Source of the DNA: an uncultured Eubacteriales bacterium
GTDB lineage: Bacteria > Bacillota > Clostridia > Christensenellales > CAG-314
Reading direction: 5' to 3'
DNA length: 13,114 nucleotides
Assembly (NCBI GenBank): GCA_948938605.1
Contig: CARAIG010000024.1
Location: 1-13,114 of the forward strand
The notes beneath the pieces are model-generated. The model was not told the origin of the DNA and ran no database searches. It saw only the letters and a list, made by a program, of their open reading frames with translations. How positions within the stretch are numbered: the first letter of the stretch is position 1; every line of letters begins with the position of its first letter. Shown here piece after piece: positions 5,268 to 13,114 of this stretch. The translations under genes and the position numbers were made by a program.

Positions 5268-7517
5268 ATGAAAAAGAGAACATTAGCAATTTTGCTTATT
5301 GCTTTGTTGGCTGTTTCGGCTGTATTGGTACTTGCTGCCTGCAATAAAGAATACACCGTTACCTTCCGCGAAGCAAACGGCAAAAAATTAGAAGAAGTAA
5401 CTACTGTAAAGGGAATGGCTACTGCAAGCGAAAAGACCACGACCAAAGCGGGTTATACTTTTGAAGGTTGGTATAAAACTGTCGGACAGGACGATGAAGG
5501 CAGATATACCTTTAAGGATAAGGTAGACTTGACTAAGGAAGTATTTACCGAAGATACCGACTTGTACGCAAACTGGACGAGAAACATCAGTAGGGGCGAA
5601 GAAGAAGGATATTGCTTAATCGGTATTATCGGCGGCGTTACTAACTGGGATCCCGAAGTTTGCGCCGAAGACGAAAACTTACAACTTACTAATTCAAACA
5701 ATCCTATTAACCTGTATACAAAAACTCTTGATCTTATGGGACTTGACGAATTTAAAGTTAAAACAAGTTATAAGGATTGGGACACCAAGGAAATCAACTA
5801 CGGCGGTGAAAAAGTTACAAAAATTACTAAGGGTGCAAGCGCAACTCTCCCCGCCGGCGTAGAAAAAGTCGAAGATTTGTTTAACCTTGGCGGAAACATT
5901 CAAGTTTTGTGCGCAATGAACGTCACAGTTAATTTCTACTATGCAGGCAAAACCGATTCGTACATTGAAATCGTAGTCAACAGCACAACAGGCGACATTG
6001 TTAAACCTGTTGCCGAAACAGGCATCATCTTGGCAGGATTGGTTAAAAACGGCACGGAATGGGCTCAAAAATTAGACCCTAACGATGCAACACAGGCAAA
6101 ATACATCTTTGCAACCGAGGACAAAAAAGTTTGGACGTTAACAGGCGTAGAATTACCCCTTAACACAGGATTTAAATTCAAAGTTAACGAAAACGGTTGG
6201 GGACGCGGTGAATGGGGACGCGGCAAACTTATGGAAGTGACTTTTGCCGATGACGTAACCACTCTTCCCGAAGGTATAACAGCTGAAAATGCAGCAGACG
6301 TCTTCGGCGGCGATTCTCAAAACGAAAAAGGTGACATCAAGGCTTTGTATGCTATGACAATCAACGTTAAGTTTACTTTGGCAACAGGCGAAATCGAAAT
6401 CGAAGTTACTCAAATCGATCCCACATTACCCGAAGAACCGGAATTTTTAGAAGTCGAATTGGTAGGAACCGTTAACGGTGTTACCGATTGGAATAACGGC
6501 GTAAAAATGACAGGTATCGATGCACAAACCGCTAAGTTGGAAAACGTTTCATTAAAAGCGGGCGACAGTTTCAAAGTAAGATCAATTGGTACTTGGGACG
6601 GTTCCGTTAACCAAGGCGGTTGGGGAGTTCTCAACGGTACGGTTACTCTTGCCGCAGGTTTGCAACTTCCCGGAGGCGCATCGGCCGTTGAATATTTCTT
6701 TGCAGGCACAAAGGATAGCGGCAACGTTGTAGTTGCTCACGATTGCACTGCGACAATTACTTTCAGTACAACTGATCACAAGTTTGTAATACTGATTACC
6801 GCGCTTGAAAGTGAATCTCCCGTTGAAGGCGAAGCAAAAATCGGAAACACTTCCTATGCAACTCTTCTCGAAGCAATCGAAGCAGTTGAAAACGGTGAAA
6901 CGATTGTATTGCAAAAGGACGTAGTAAGCGGCGGTATCTTCCTTGGCGAAGGTTCTCGTAACTTCACAATCGACCTTAACAACCACACATTGACAATCGG
7001 TAAACCTCTTGTTGGCAGCACCGGTACAGTATCTCAAAGTATCCACCTTGAAAAAGGCAACACCGTAGTATTCAAAAACGGTACAATCACGAGCGAAGCA
7101 AACAGCACTTCGATGTTGGTACAAAACTACTGCAATTTGACTCTTGACAACGTAACATTGGACGGCAGCAAACTTGCAGGCGAAGGCACAGCTTATACTC
7201 TTTCCAACAACTTCGGAACAATCCTAATCAAGGGCGGAAGCAATATTATTGCCCGCGAAACAAAAGGCATAGCATTCGACCTTTGGTACGGAATGTTTGC
7301 ACAATATGACGAAGGATTAAGCGTAACGGTAGAAGCAGGCTGCACAATCCAAGGTAGAATCGAATACGGCGCAGCAAGCCGCATTGAAGGTACCGACTGG
7401 GTAGAAAAAGCAGCATTGGTATTACCCGCAGGCGAATACACCATTGTATACACTAGCACAGGTATTACTGCCGACAACGACAACATCACAATCGGAACAG
7501 CCGATGCCGAAGCATAA
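5268..7517 (+). CDS. Large surface lipoprotein with three starch-binding-like modules and a beta-helix
   Basis: This is a 749-residue lipoprotein with lipobox LAAC and lipidated C25. A Listeria-Bacteroides (Flg_new, InlB B-type) repeat follows at about 28-104, recognised by AGYTFEGWY and DTDLYANW. Three tandem modules of about 120-130 residues (115-241, 252-381, 395-512) share a start like VxLVGxVNGxTxW, a middle FKVK/FKVR strand with tryptophans and glycines, and a terminal strand pair. They resemble the starch-binding modules of SusE/SusF and pullulanase X25 domains. The C-terminal 220 residues have the repetitive NxTIDLNNHTLTI and NGTITS pattern of a right-handed beta-helix. It has no catalytic motif that I recognise. 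Start choice: an in-frame ATG at 5229 has no ribosome binding site and lies in a leader hairpin, while AAGGAG (5256-5261) precedes 5268. As the first gene of the MalEFG-amylase operon it probably holds alpha-glucan at the surface; binding is inferred. Confidence 0.65.
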   Translation: MKKRTLAILLIALLAVSAVLVLAACNKEYTVTFREANGKKLEEVTTVKGMATASEKTTTKAGYTFEGWYKTVGQDDEGRYTFKDKVDLTKEVFTEDTDLYANWTRNISRGEEEGYCLIGIIGGVTNWDPEVCAEDENLQLTNSNNPINLYTKTLDLMGLDEFKVKTSYKDWDTKEINYGGEKVTKITKGASATLPAGVEKVEDLFNLGGNIQVLCAMNVTVNFYYAGKTDSYIEIVVNSTTGDIVKPVAETGIILAGLVKNGTEWAQKLDPNDATQAKYIFATEDKKVWTLTGVELPLNTGFKFKVNENGWGRGEWGRGKLMEVTFADDVTTLPEGITAENAADVFGGDSQNEKGDIKALYAMTINVKFTLATGEIEIEVTQIDPTLPEEPEFLEVELVGTVNGVTDWNNGVKMTGIDAQTAKLENVSLKAGDSFKVRSIGTWDGSVNQGGWGVLNGTVTLAAGLQLPGGASAVEYFFAGTKDSGNVVVAHDCTATITFSTTDHKFVILITALESESPVEGEAKIGNTSYATLLEAIEAVENGETIVLQKDVVSGGIFLGEGSRNFTIDLNNHTLTIGKPLVGSTGTVSQSIHLEKGNTVVFKNGTITSEANSTSMLVQNYCNLTLDNVTLDGSKLAGEGTAYTLSNNFGTILIKGGSNIIARETKGIAFDLWYGMFAQYDEGLSVTVEAGCTIQGRIEYGAASRIEGTDWVEKAALVLPAGEYTIVYTSTGITADNDNITIGTADAEA

Positions 7518-7534
7518 TAAAAAGAGGTATAGTA

Positions 7535-8821
7535 ATGAAAAAATCCAAAATTTTAATTGCAGTGTTGTTGGCAACGGTAATGGTTTTATCCGTTGTAGCA
7601 ATGACAGCATGTAAACAAGAAAAAGCAATAGAATTGCTTGTTTGGGCTCCTTCCAACGCTCAAACTTTCTATAAAGAATGGGCGGAAAAATGGGCTGCCG
7701 ATTACAAAGACAGCCAAGGACGTCAATTTAGAGTTAAGTTAGGTATTATGAGCGAAGGCGAAGCGGGTACTAACGTTATGAACGCTCCCGAAGATTCTGC
7801 CGACGTATTCTGTTTTGCCGACGACCAAGTTTCTAAACTTGTTACCGCCGGTGCGCTTGCCGCTATCGGTAACCCTACCGAAGGCGCAGCGAAAGCAATT
7901 GCCGACAGAAACGTTGAAAGTTCGGTTGAAGCCGCTACCTATGACGGAAAACTTTACGCTTATCCTATGCAAGCGGACAACTGCTACTTCCTTTATTATA
8001 ACTCCGAAGTGCTCAGTGAAGAAGATATTAAGTCTTGGGAAGGCATTTTTGCAGCTGTTAACGAAGTAAACGGTTCGGCTACCGGTACTGACCGCGTAAA
8101 GGTACAATGGGACTACGGTACAGCTTGGTATCAAGCTTCGTTATTCTTTGCTTTCGGCGGGGAAGCTAACGAAACGTCCACCAACTTCGATACTCCCGAA
8201 GTAGGAATTAAAGCGCTTAAAGCAGCATATTATTTGTCTTCGCAACAAGATATCACAATGATGTCTCCCGACGATGCCAAAGCAGGTCTTATTGACGGAA
8301 CTATTGTTGCCGGCGTTGCAGGTTCGTGGATTTATTCCGGCGATACGGGCGTATCCAAAAACACAAAAATTAAACTTGCGCCTTTGCCCTCGATTACGGT
8401 TGACGGCGAAACCAAAACAATGAAATCGTTCCTTGGATCTAAACTTATAGGCGTTAACGGACAAGGTAAATATTTGGAAGCGTCGCACGCTCTTGCAAAT
8501 TATCTTACCGGTGAAGAAGTGCAAACTGCAAAGGTTACCGCTTTGTCGGCAGGTCCTTCCAATAAAAATTCCGCTAACAGCGATGCTGCAAAAGCTTTGC
8601 CTACATTGGAAGTTATTTCGAAACAACAGGCTAACACAGTTGCGCAAATAAACCTTCCCGAAGGTTTTTGGGACGCTTTGCCCACATGCGTTAACGCTAT
8701 GAACGCAACAGACGCAACCGTTATCGGAACATATGTAAAGGACGGACAATTCCAAATTGCCGAAATGCAAAAGTTGCTTGACGCGTTGAAAGTTGGTTTT
8801 AAACTTAAAGCAACCGCGTAA
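7535..8821 (+). CDS. malE: ABC transporter substrate-binding lipoprotein, maltose/maltodextrin type
   Basis: This 428-residue lipoprotein has a signal peptide ending in lipobox MTAC with lipidated C26, then an extracellular solute-binding family 1 fold. The stretch VKLGIMSEGEAG...DSADVFCFADDQVSKLVTAGALAAI (about 68-111) is typical of MalE/GanO/MdxE-like proteins. Aromatic residues such as W35, W49 and W52, plus W335-like positions near the C-terminal GFWDALP, fit stacking on sugar rings. It should capture malto-oligosaccharides outside the membrane and pass them to the permeases encoded next. The start follows AAAGAGG (7521-7527) by 7 bases, and only 17 bases separate it from the preceding stop, so the two are co-transcribed. 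A hairpin follows the gene (8851-8880). The family is certain; the sugar is inferred from the neighbouring amylase. Confidence 0.85.
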   Translation: MKKSKILIAVLLATVMVLSVVAMTACKQEKAIELLVWAPSNAQTFYKEWAEKWAADYKDSQGRQFRVKLGIMSEGEAGTNVMNAPEDSADVFCFADDQVSKLVTAGALAAIGNPTEGAAKAIADRNVESSVEAATYDGKLYAYPMQADNCYFLYYNSEVLSEEDIKSWEGIFAAVNEVNGSATGTDRVKVQWDYGTAWYQASLFFAFGGEANETSTNFDTPEVGIKALKAAYYLSSQQDITMMSPDDAKAGLIDGTIVAGVAGSWIYSGDTGVSKNTKIKLAPLPSITVDGETKTMKSFLGSKLIGVNGQGKYLEASHALANYLTGEEVQTAKVTALSAGPSNKNSANSDAAKALPTLEVISKQQANTVAQINLPEGFWDALPTCVNAMNATDATVIGTYVKDGQFQIAEMQKLLDALKVGFKLKATA

Positions 8822-8850
8822 GATTTGCGGTTTTATGTAAAATTAAAGGT

Positions 8851-8880
8851 GTCGGAGGAGGGAGAATGCTCTCCCCCGAC
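8851..8880 (+). promoter_or_regulatory. Hairpin between the binding-protein and permease genes
   Basis: GTCGG (8851-8855) pairs with CCGAC (8876-8880) and GGGAG (8860-8864) with CTCCC (8871-8875); the loop is AATGCT and the left arm has a 4-base bulge. The following bases are T-rich (ATTCTTGTTT) but lack a solid T-run. It is probably an mRNA-stabilising or partly terminating structure that raises the binding-protein level over the permeases, as described for the E. coli malE-malF intercistronic region. Confidence 0.6.
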
Positions 8881-8916
8881 ATTCTTGTTTAAATGCCAAA
8901 AGGCAAAATAAACAAA

Positions 8917-8952
8917 ATGTTTTTGTTAAATGCTAGGCGTTTAGCAAAACAT
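8917..8952 (+). promoter_or_regulatory. Stem-loop containing a LacI-family-like operator upstream of malF
   Basis: Thirteen base pairs join 8917-8930 to 8940-8952, with one bulged T and one G-T pair; the loop is 9 nt. The central 16 bp (8931-8946), TGCTAGGC-GTTTAGCA, form an even palindrome with a central CG, as in operators of CcpA/MalR-type LacI-family regulators, with two mismatches. It ends 13 bases before the malF ribosome binding site. RNA hairpin and DNA operator are both possible. Confidence 0.35.
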
Positions 8953-8977
8953 CAATCACTTTGTTAGGAGAAAATTT

Positions 8978-10444
8978 ATGGCAGAAATGACAAATATATC
9001 GGCAAAAAAGCCTAACAAGTTTGTTATGTGGCTACAATCGGTGGGAAATTCGGTAGTGCGCTTTTTTAAGAGTATAGGCGACTTTTTTGTCGGCATTTGG
9101 CAGATAATGCGGCACGGCAACTGGAAAACCCGTTTATCTTTTTTGATAATGGGCTTTGGCTGCTTTATGTACGGCCAGGCTTTGCGCGGTTCGTTATATT
9201 TGCTGCTGGAAATCGGTTTCATTTTATATATGATATTTTTCGGCAGTACGTATCTGGGCAAATTCGGGACATTGGGTACCGAAAAACAAGGACCTATTTT
9301 TAATGACGACGGTTTGCAAATAGGTACTTCGGCAGGGGACAATTCGTTGCTTATACTGTTGTTTGGCATAATTACGATTTTGTTCATTGTCGTGTTTGCC
9401 GCGCTGTACGTTAAACAACTTAAAAACGCGTTTTCAAATCAAGAAATTTCGGAATTGGGCTTGCCTATCGAACACACCAAAGACGATGTAAGGCAAATGT
9501 TAAATAAAAACTTCCACGTAACGTTACTTGCGTTGCCTACGTTGGGTATAGTATGCTTTACGATTATACCGCTGATTTTTATGATTCTTATAGCGTTTAC
9601 CAACTATGACAAAAATCACCTAACGCCGGCGCAACTGTTTACTTGGGTAGGTTTTGATAACTTCAAGTCGCTGTTTGCATCTACCGGAACGTCATCGATG
9701 GGAGCAACGTTTTGGAGACTGCTAGGTTGGACGTTGTTGTGGGCGGTGTTGTCTACCGTTACTACATATATAGGCGGAATGGTACTTGCAATACTTATCA
9801 ACAAAAAAGGCGTCCGCTTTAAAAAAGTATTCCGCAGTTTTTTCGTAATTACAATAGCGGTTCCGCAATTCGTAAGTTTGTTGGTAGTAAGTAAATTCTT
9901 TTCTACCGAAGGCGGATTGATTAACCAAATACTTATGTCGTGGGGCTGGATTGACAAAAACATACGCTGGCTCGAAGACGTTACGCTTGCGCGTACAATG
10001 GTTGTTGTTATCAATATGTGGATAGGTATTCCTTATTCGATGTTGATTACAAGCGGTATTTTGATGAATATTCCCGAAGATCTGTATGAATCGGCGCGTA
10101 TCGACGGCGCAGGTCCCATAACGCAATTTTTCAAAATTACGTTGCCTTATATGCTGTTTGTAACAGGACCGTATTTGCTTACTCAGTTTATAGGAAACAT
10201 AAATAACTTTAACGTTATTTTCTTGCTTACGGGCGGCGGACCTACGTCCCCTGATTTGATGGCTCCCGCGGGAAAAACCGATTTACTTGTTACTTGGTTG
10301 TACGATATTACTGTAAGCGGTAACTATATGGATTACAAAACAGGTTCGGTTATAGGTATTTTAGTCTTTATCGTTTGCGCGGTTCTTTCACTTGCTGTGT
10401 ATAGCCGTACGTCTTCCGTTAAAAACGAGGAGGATTTCCAATGA
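8978..10444 (+). CDS. malF: MalF-type sugar ABC transporter permease
   Basis: This 488-residue integral membrane protein has a charged N-terminal stretch (1-50), extra helices (about 52-89 and 123-145) with a short soluble loop between, then the conserved permease domain (about 180-475). The EAA loop, EDLYESARIDGAGPITQFF (367-385) followed by KITLP, contacts the ATPase. PNLTGGGP-like motif: LLTGGGPT at 416-423, typical of MalF. The length is close to that of E. coli MalF (about 514) and longer than most binding-protein permeases (about 300). AGGAG (8966-8970) precedes the ATG by 7 bases. Its stop overlaps the malG start in ATGA, indicating translational coupling. It forms the channel with MalG for sugars delivered by the binding lipoprotein. 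Confidence 0.9.
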   Translation: MAEMTNISAKKPNKFVMWLQSVGNSVVRFFKSIGDFFVGIWQIMRHGNWKTRLSFLIMGFGCFMYGQALRGSLYLLLEIGFILYMIFFGSTYLGKFGTLGTEKQGPIFNDDGLQIGTSAGDNSLLILLFGIITILFIVVFAALYVKQLKNAFSNQEISELGLPIEHTKDDVRQMLNKNFHVTLLALPTLGIVCFTIIPLIFMILIAFTNYDKNHLTPAQLFTWVGFDNFKSLFASTGTSSMGATFWRLLGWTLLWAVLSTVTTYIGGMVLAILINKKGVRFKKVFRSFFVITIAVPQFVSLLVVSKFFSTEGGLINQILMSWGWIDKNIRWLEDVTLARTMVVVINMWIGIPYSMLITSGILMNIPEDLYESARIDGAGPITQFFKITLPYMLFVTGPYLLTQFIGNINNFNVIFLLTGGGPTSPDLMAPAGKTDLLVTWLYDITVSGNYMDYKTGSVIGILVFIVCAVLSLAVYSRTSSVKNEEDFQ

Positions 10445-11379
10445 TGACAAATGCAAATATTTTGAAAACAGCAAAGTCGAAAAAGCACAGTAGTATGAAG
10501 GCTAAAAGAATAACCTCGCTTACTATAATACATATTATTCTTACTGTAATGGCGCTTATGTGGATATTGCCGTTTGCGTATGTATTAATACACTCATTCC
10601 GCGGCAATGACATCGGCGTGCCGTTTCCTAAAACCGTATTTCCTACCGAATTTACTCTTGACGCGTGGGCAAAAATGTTGGGTGGTAATCCTGAAACTTA
10701 TGCAGACGCTAAATATGATTGGTTAAACTTTCCGCGTTGGTTTGGAAATACACTCTTGATTGCGTGCTGCTCGTGCGTACTTAGTACTTTGATGACGCTT
10801 GCAACAAGTTATGCGTTTTCGCGTATGCGTTTTAAAGCGCGTAAACCGTATATGAAGTTAATTCTTATTTTAGGTATGTTTCCGGGCTTTTTGGGAATGA
10901 TCGCAGTCTACAACATTTTGCGCGCGCTGGGTTTAAACGAAGGCGCATTGAAGATTGTAGCGTTAGTGTTCGTCTATTCGGCGGGTGCAGGTATGGGATA
11001 TTACGTGTCAAAAGGCTTTTTCGATACCATACCGAAAGGTCTGGACGAAGCGGCAAAACTTGACGGCGCAAATCAAGCCCAGATATTCTTTAAGATAACG
11101 TTACCGCTTAGTAAACCCATCATAGTGTATACGGCGTTAACGGCATTTATGGGACCATGGATGGACTTTGTATTCGTTAAATTAATTTGTATGGGCGACT
11201 ATGATTACGGAACGGTAGCGTTGGGACTGCAAAATATGCTTGTACTGGAAAACTATTCGTCCCACTGGATTTTGTTCTGCGTAGGCGCAACGTGCGTAGC
11301 GATACCCATTACAGTACTGTTTATGTTTTTGCAAAAATACTACGTCGCAGGCGTTACAGGAGGATCGGTTAAAGGCTAA
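10441..11379 (+). CDS. malG: MalG-type sugar ABC transporter permease
   Basis: This 312-residue protein has six predicted helices (about 27-52, 105-128, 138-158, 170-190, 226-247, 275-298) and the EAA loop KGLDEAAKLDGANQAQIFF (199-217) followed by KITLPLSKP. It ends in VAGVTGGSVKG, the typical MalG C-terminal tail (E. coli MalG ends similarly in AGGVKG), which in known transporters reaches the ATPase interface. Two adjacent ATGs (10441 and 10444) are possible; GAGGAGG at 10427-10433 fits the first, 7 bases away. It overlaps malF by 4 bases and the amylase gene by 1 base. With MalF it forms the membrane channel. Confidence 0.92.
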   Translation: MMTNANILKTAKSKKHSSMKAKRITSLTIIHIILTVMALMWILPFAYVLIHSFRGNDIGVPFPKTVFPTEFTLDAWAKMLGGNPETYADAKYDWLNFPRWFGNTLLIACCSCVLSTLMTLATSYAFSRMRFKARKPYMKLILILGMFPGFLGMIAVYNILRALGLNEGALKIVALVFVYSAGAGMGYYVSKGFFDTIPKGLDEAAKLDGANQAQIFFKITLPLSKPIIVYTALTAFMGPWMDFVFVKLICMGDYDYGTVALGLQNMLVLENYSSHWILFCVGATCVAIPITVLFMFLQKYYVAGVTGGSVKG

Positions 11380-13022
11380 TGAAAAAATTTACTGTAATTT
11401 TGGCAATAATATTGTGTTTAACATTGGTCGTCACGCTGTGTATGGCGTGTACGCCTAAGGATATTAAGGCGTGGGAAAGCAACGATATTCAAGACGATGC
11501 GAACCCGTATTACAAGGATTATTATCATATATTTGTGTACAGTTTTGCCGATAGCAACGGAGACGGAATCGGCGACCTAAAAGGAATAGAACAAAAACTC
11601 GACTATATTGCAAACCTTGGTTTTACAGGTATTTGGCTGTCGCCTATTTGTCCGTCGCCGACTTATCACAAGTACGATGTTACCGATTACTTTAACATCG
11701 ATCCCGAATTCGGTACTCTTGCCGACTTTGAATCGTTGGTTAAATCGGCTCACGACAAGGGCATATCGGTTATGTTGGATACGGTAATCAACCATTCGTC
11801 TAATCAGCACACTTGGTTTAAGGAATCGCAAAAGGCATACGCAAGCAAGGATACCGCAAACAAGTACTACGATTATTACAATTTTACTTCTGCCGACGGT
11901 AAAAATTATCAAACATTCGGCGGATATTCGCATATGCCTAAGTTTAATTTAAACAGTCAAGGCGTTCGTGACGAAATTGAAAAAATCTGTAAATTTTGGT
12001 TGCAAGACTACAAAGTAGACGCATTCAGGCTGGATGCGGCATACCACTTTTTCGGTAATGCCGAAAACAACGTTGAATTTATGAAGTGGTTGATGGCAAC
12101 TGCTCGCAAATATAACCCCGACGTTTATATGGTAGGGGAAGCGTGGGTTCACGATACGACGGTATATCCGCACTATGCGGAAGACTCCGTTCAAAGTTTC
12201 TTTAATTTTGAGTTGAGCGGAACAAACGGATACAACAAAATGTTTGTTATACTTAATAACGGCGTATTAGACAAAGCGATTGAACTCAAATCGGTTGTGG
12301 AAACCAAGGAAAAGGGGACTGCAAAGGGCATAGACGCACTGTTTGCAAGCAATCACGACACGTCGCGTGTGTCCAATTTCCCATTATCGTATTACAGTAG
12401 TCGCGAAGACAAGGTAACGGACGCTGCGTATGCAAAACATAAAATGGGTATAGCCTTGCTGTATACTCAAAGCGGAAACGTGTTTAATTATTACGGTAAC
12501 GAAATAGGTATGCGGAACGGGTTGCGTTATATAGCCGAAACGGACTACGAAGATCAAACTTACCGCGTAGCAATGAATTGGGGCAACGCCAATGTGGAAA
12601 GCCGTGAAAACGGGTTTGCTTACAAGGCTTACGGCGGAGACACTCGCTTCGGTGAATATGACGATTATTTGGGCGGCGTTTCCGAACAGATTAACGACCA
12701 AAACAGTTTGTATAACTTTTACCGCCGCATAATGCTTTTACGCCGTCAAAATCCCGAAATTGCCCGCGGAACATCGACTTTTGTAGCGTATCAGGATACC
12801 GATGTGGCAATCGTCGTGCGTGAATATAACGGCAGTAAAATACTGTTGGTATACAATCTTAACTTCGAATTGAGCAAAACAGTTGACTTGTCTAAAATCA
12901 TTGCAGATAACGGACTCAAAGGCGTACTTGCAGGATTTTTGTCATCTGATAACGGCAGAGATGTGACAATGAGCGGAACAAAACTGACTATGCCGCAATT
13001 TTCTGTCGCAGTGATACGTTAA
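11379..13022 (+). CDS. GH13 alpha-amylase-family glycoside hydrolase, lipid-anchored
   Basis: This 547-residue enzyme begins with a lipoprotein signal (C24, in the unusual lipobox CMAC) and then a GH13 barrel. Visible motifs are the calcium-loop-like DSNGDGIGD (58-66), region I DTVINH (134-139), region II DAFRLDAAYH (214-223) with nucleophile D219, region III GEAW with acid/base E254, and region IV SNHD (324-327) with D327. NYYGNEIGM (370-378) is like oligo-1,6-glucosidase, neopullulanase and alpha-amylase members. A beta-sandwich domain C follows (about 462-547). It should hydrolyse alpha-1,4 (possibly alpha-1,6) glucan bonds outside the membrane. The start overlaps the malG stop in TAATG; AGGAGG is 15 bases upstream, so coupling or the nearer AAAGG may be used. 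All catalytic residues are present, so it should be active; exact specificity is uncertain. Confidence 0.92.
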   Translation: MKKFTVILAIILCLTLVVTLCMACTPKDIKAWESNDIQDDANPYYKDYYHIFVYSFADSNGDGIGDLKGIEQKLDYIANLGFTGIWLSPICPSPTYHKYDVTDYFNIDPEFGTLADFESLVKSAHDKGISVMLDTVINHSSNQHTWFKESQKAYASKDTANKYYDYYNFTSADGKNYQTFGGYSHMPKFNLNSQGVRDEIEKICKFWLQDYKVDAFRLDAAYHFFGNAENNVEFMKWLMATARKYNPDVYMVGEAWVHDTTVYPHYAEDSVQSFFNFELSGTNGYNKMFVILNNGVLDKAIELKSVVETKEKGTAKGIDALFASNHDTSRVSNFPLSYYSSREDKVTDAAYAKHKMGIALLYTQSGNVFNYYGNEIGMRNGLRYIAETDYEDQTYRVAMNWGNANVESRENGFAYKAYGGDTRFGEYDDYLGGVSEQINDQNSLYNFYRRIMLLRRQNPEIARGTSTFVAYQDTDVAIVVREYNGSKILLVYNLNFELSKTVDLSKIIADNGLKGVLAGFLSSDNGRDVTMSGTKLTMPQFSVAVIR

Positions 13023-13114
13023 AATTAATAAAATAGTTGCTTGCGGGTAACGTAGCGAACTTATTTAGTAGGCTTCATCCCAGGGATGCAGAGATGGTTT
13101 ATATAGTGGATTAT
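13023..13114 (+). other. Sequence downstream of the operon, no clear terminator
   Basis: A weak stem AGTTGCT/AGC-g-AACT (13035-13041 with 13054-13061) is followed by the T-rich TATTTAG, and a small CATCC-CAG-GGATG hairpin lies at 13076-13088. Neither has a strong T-run, so the operon end is uncertain and may lie beyond the window. No gene is visible. Confidence 0.3.

Noticed and set aside
6582..7124. 180-codon open frame on the minus strand inside the large lipoprotein gene
   Set aside because: Antisense to a coherent multi-domain protein, Cys-rich and without a start signal; treated as a shadow.
8141..8770. 209-codon open frame on the minus strand inside the binding-protein gene
   Set aside because: It lies wholly antisense to a clearly recognised gene, has no ribosome binding site and encodes a Cys/Arg-rich sequence with no family signature; it arises from codon bias of the real gene.
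1..13114. CRISPR arrays, tRNA, rRNA, transposase or integrase genes
   Set aside because: No regularly spaced repeats, tRNA-like cloverleaf, ribosomal RNA sequence or transposase/integrase motif was seen on either strand.

Overview
This window looks like chromosomal DNA of a moderately AT-rich, anaerobic, monoderm Firmicute, most likely an uncultured gut member of the Clostridia. That is inferred from four lipoproteins with short MKK-type signal peptides and a lipobox cysteine, strong AAGGAG-type ribosome binding sites, a Bacillus/Clostridium-style MalEFG transporter and a lipid-anchored amylase. No species can be named from the sequence alone.

Layout. Positions 1-267 hold the rho-independent terminator of a gene outside the window and a promoter with an 11-G run. 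Positions 268-1050 (+) encode a lipoprotein with an FMN-attachment-like TGAT motif, ending at a hairpin terminator shared with the convergent gene. Positions 1158-4792 carry three minus-strand genes separated by long intergenic spaces: a five-helix membrane protein with an external metallophosphoesterase domain, a solitary Phd/YefM-type antitoxin, and a short-chain dehydrogenase. The spaces between them are rich in inverted repeats, including four copies of the octamer AGCAACGT, a stem-closed candidate RNA and a 125-bp nested palindrome over the end of the dehydrogenase gene.

Positions 5035-13022 (+) form one five-gene operon. It starts at a near-consensus promoter whose 18-bp spacer ends in nine Gs abutting the -10 box, followed by a structured leader of about 200 nt. 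The genes encode a 749-residue surface lipoprotein with three tandem modules resembling starch-binding domains, a maltose-type substrate-binding lipoprotein, two MalF/MalG-type permeases and a GH13 alpha-amylase-family lipoprotein. The inferred scheme is that the large lipoprotein holds an alpha-glucan at the cell surface, the tethered amylase cuts it, the binding protein delivers oligosaccharides and MalFG import them. No ATPase is encoded here, so a shared MsmX/MalK-like subunit would have to come from elsewhere.

The most notable signal is the pair of poly-G tracts, each inside a promoter driving a surface lipoprotein. This arrangement resembles slipped-strand phase variation of promoter spacing (as at neisserial porA). 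The second promoter is near its optimal spacing and the first is 3 bp too long, so the two may be in different expression states in this assembly.
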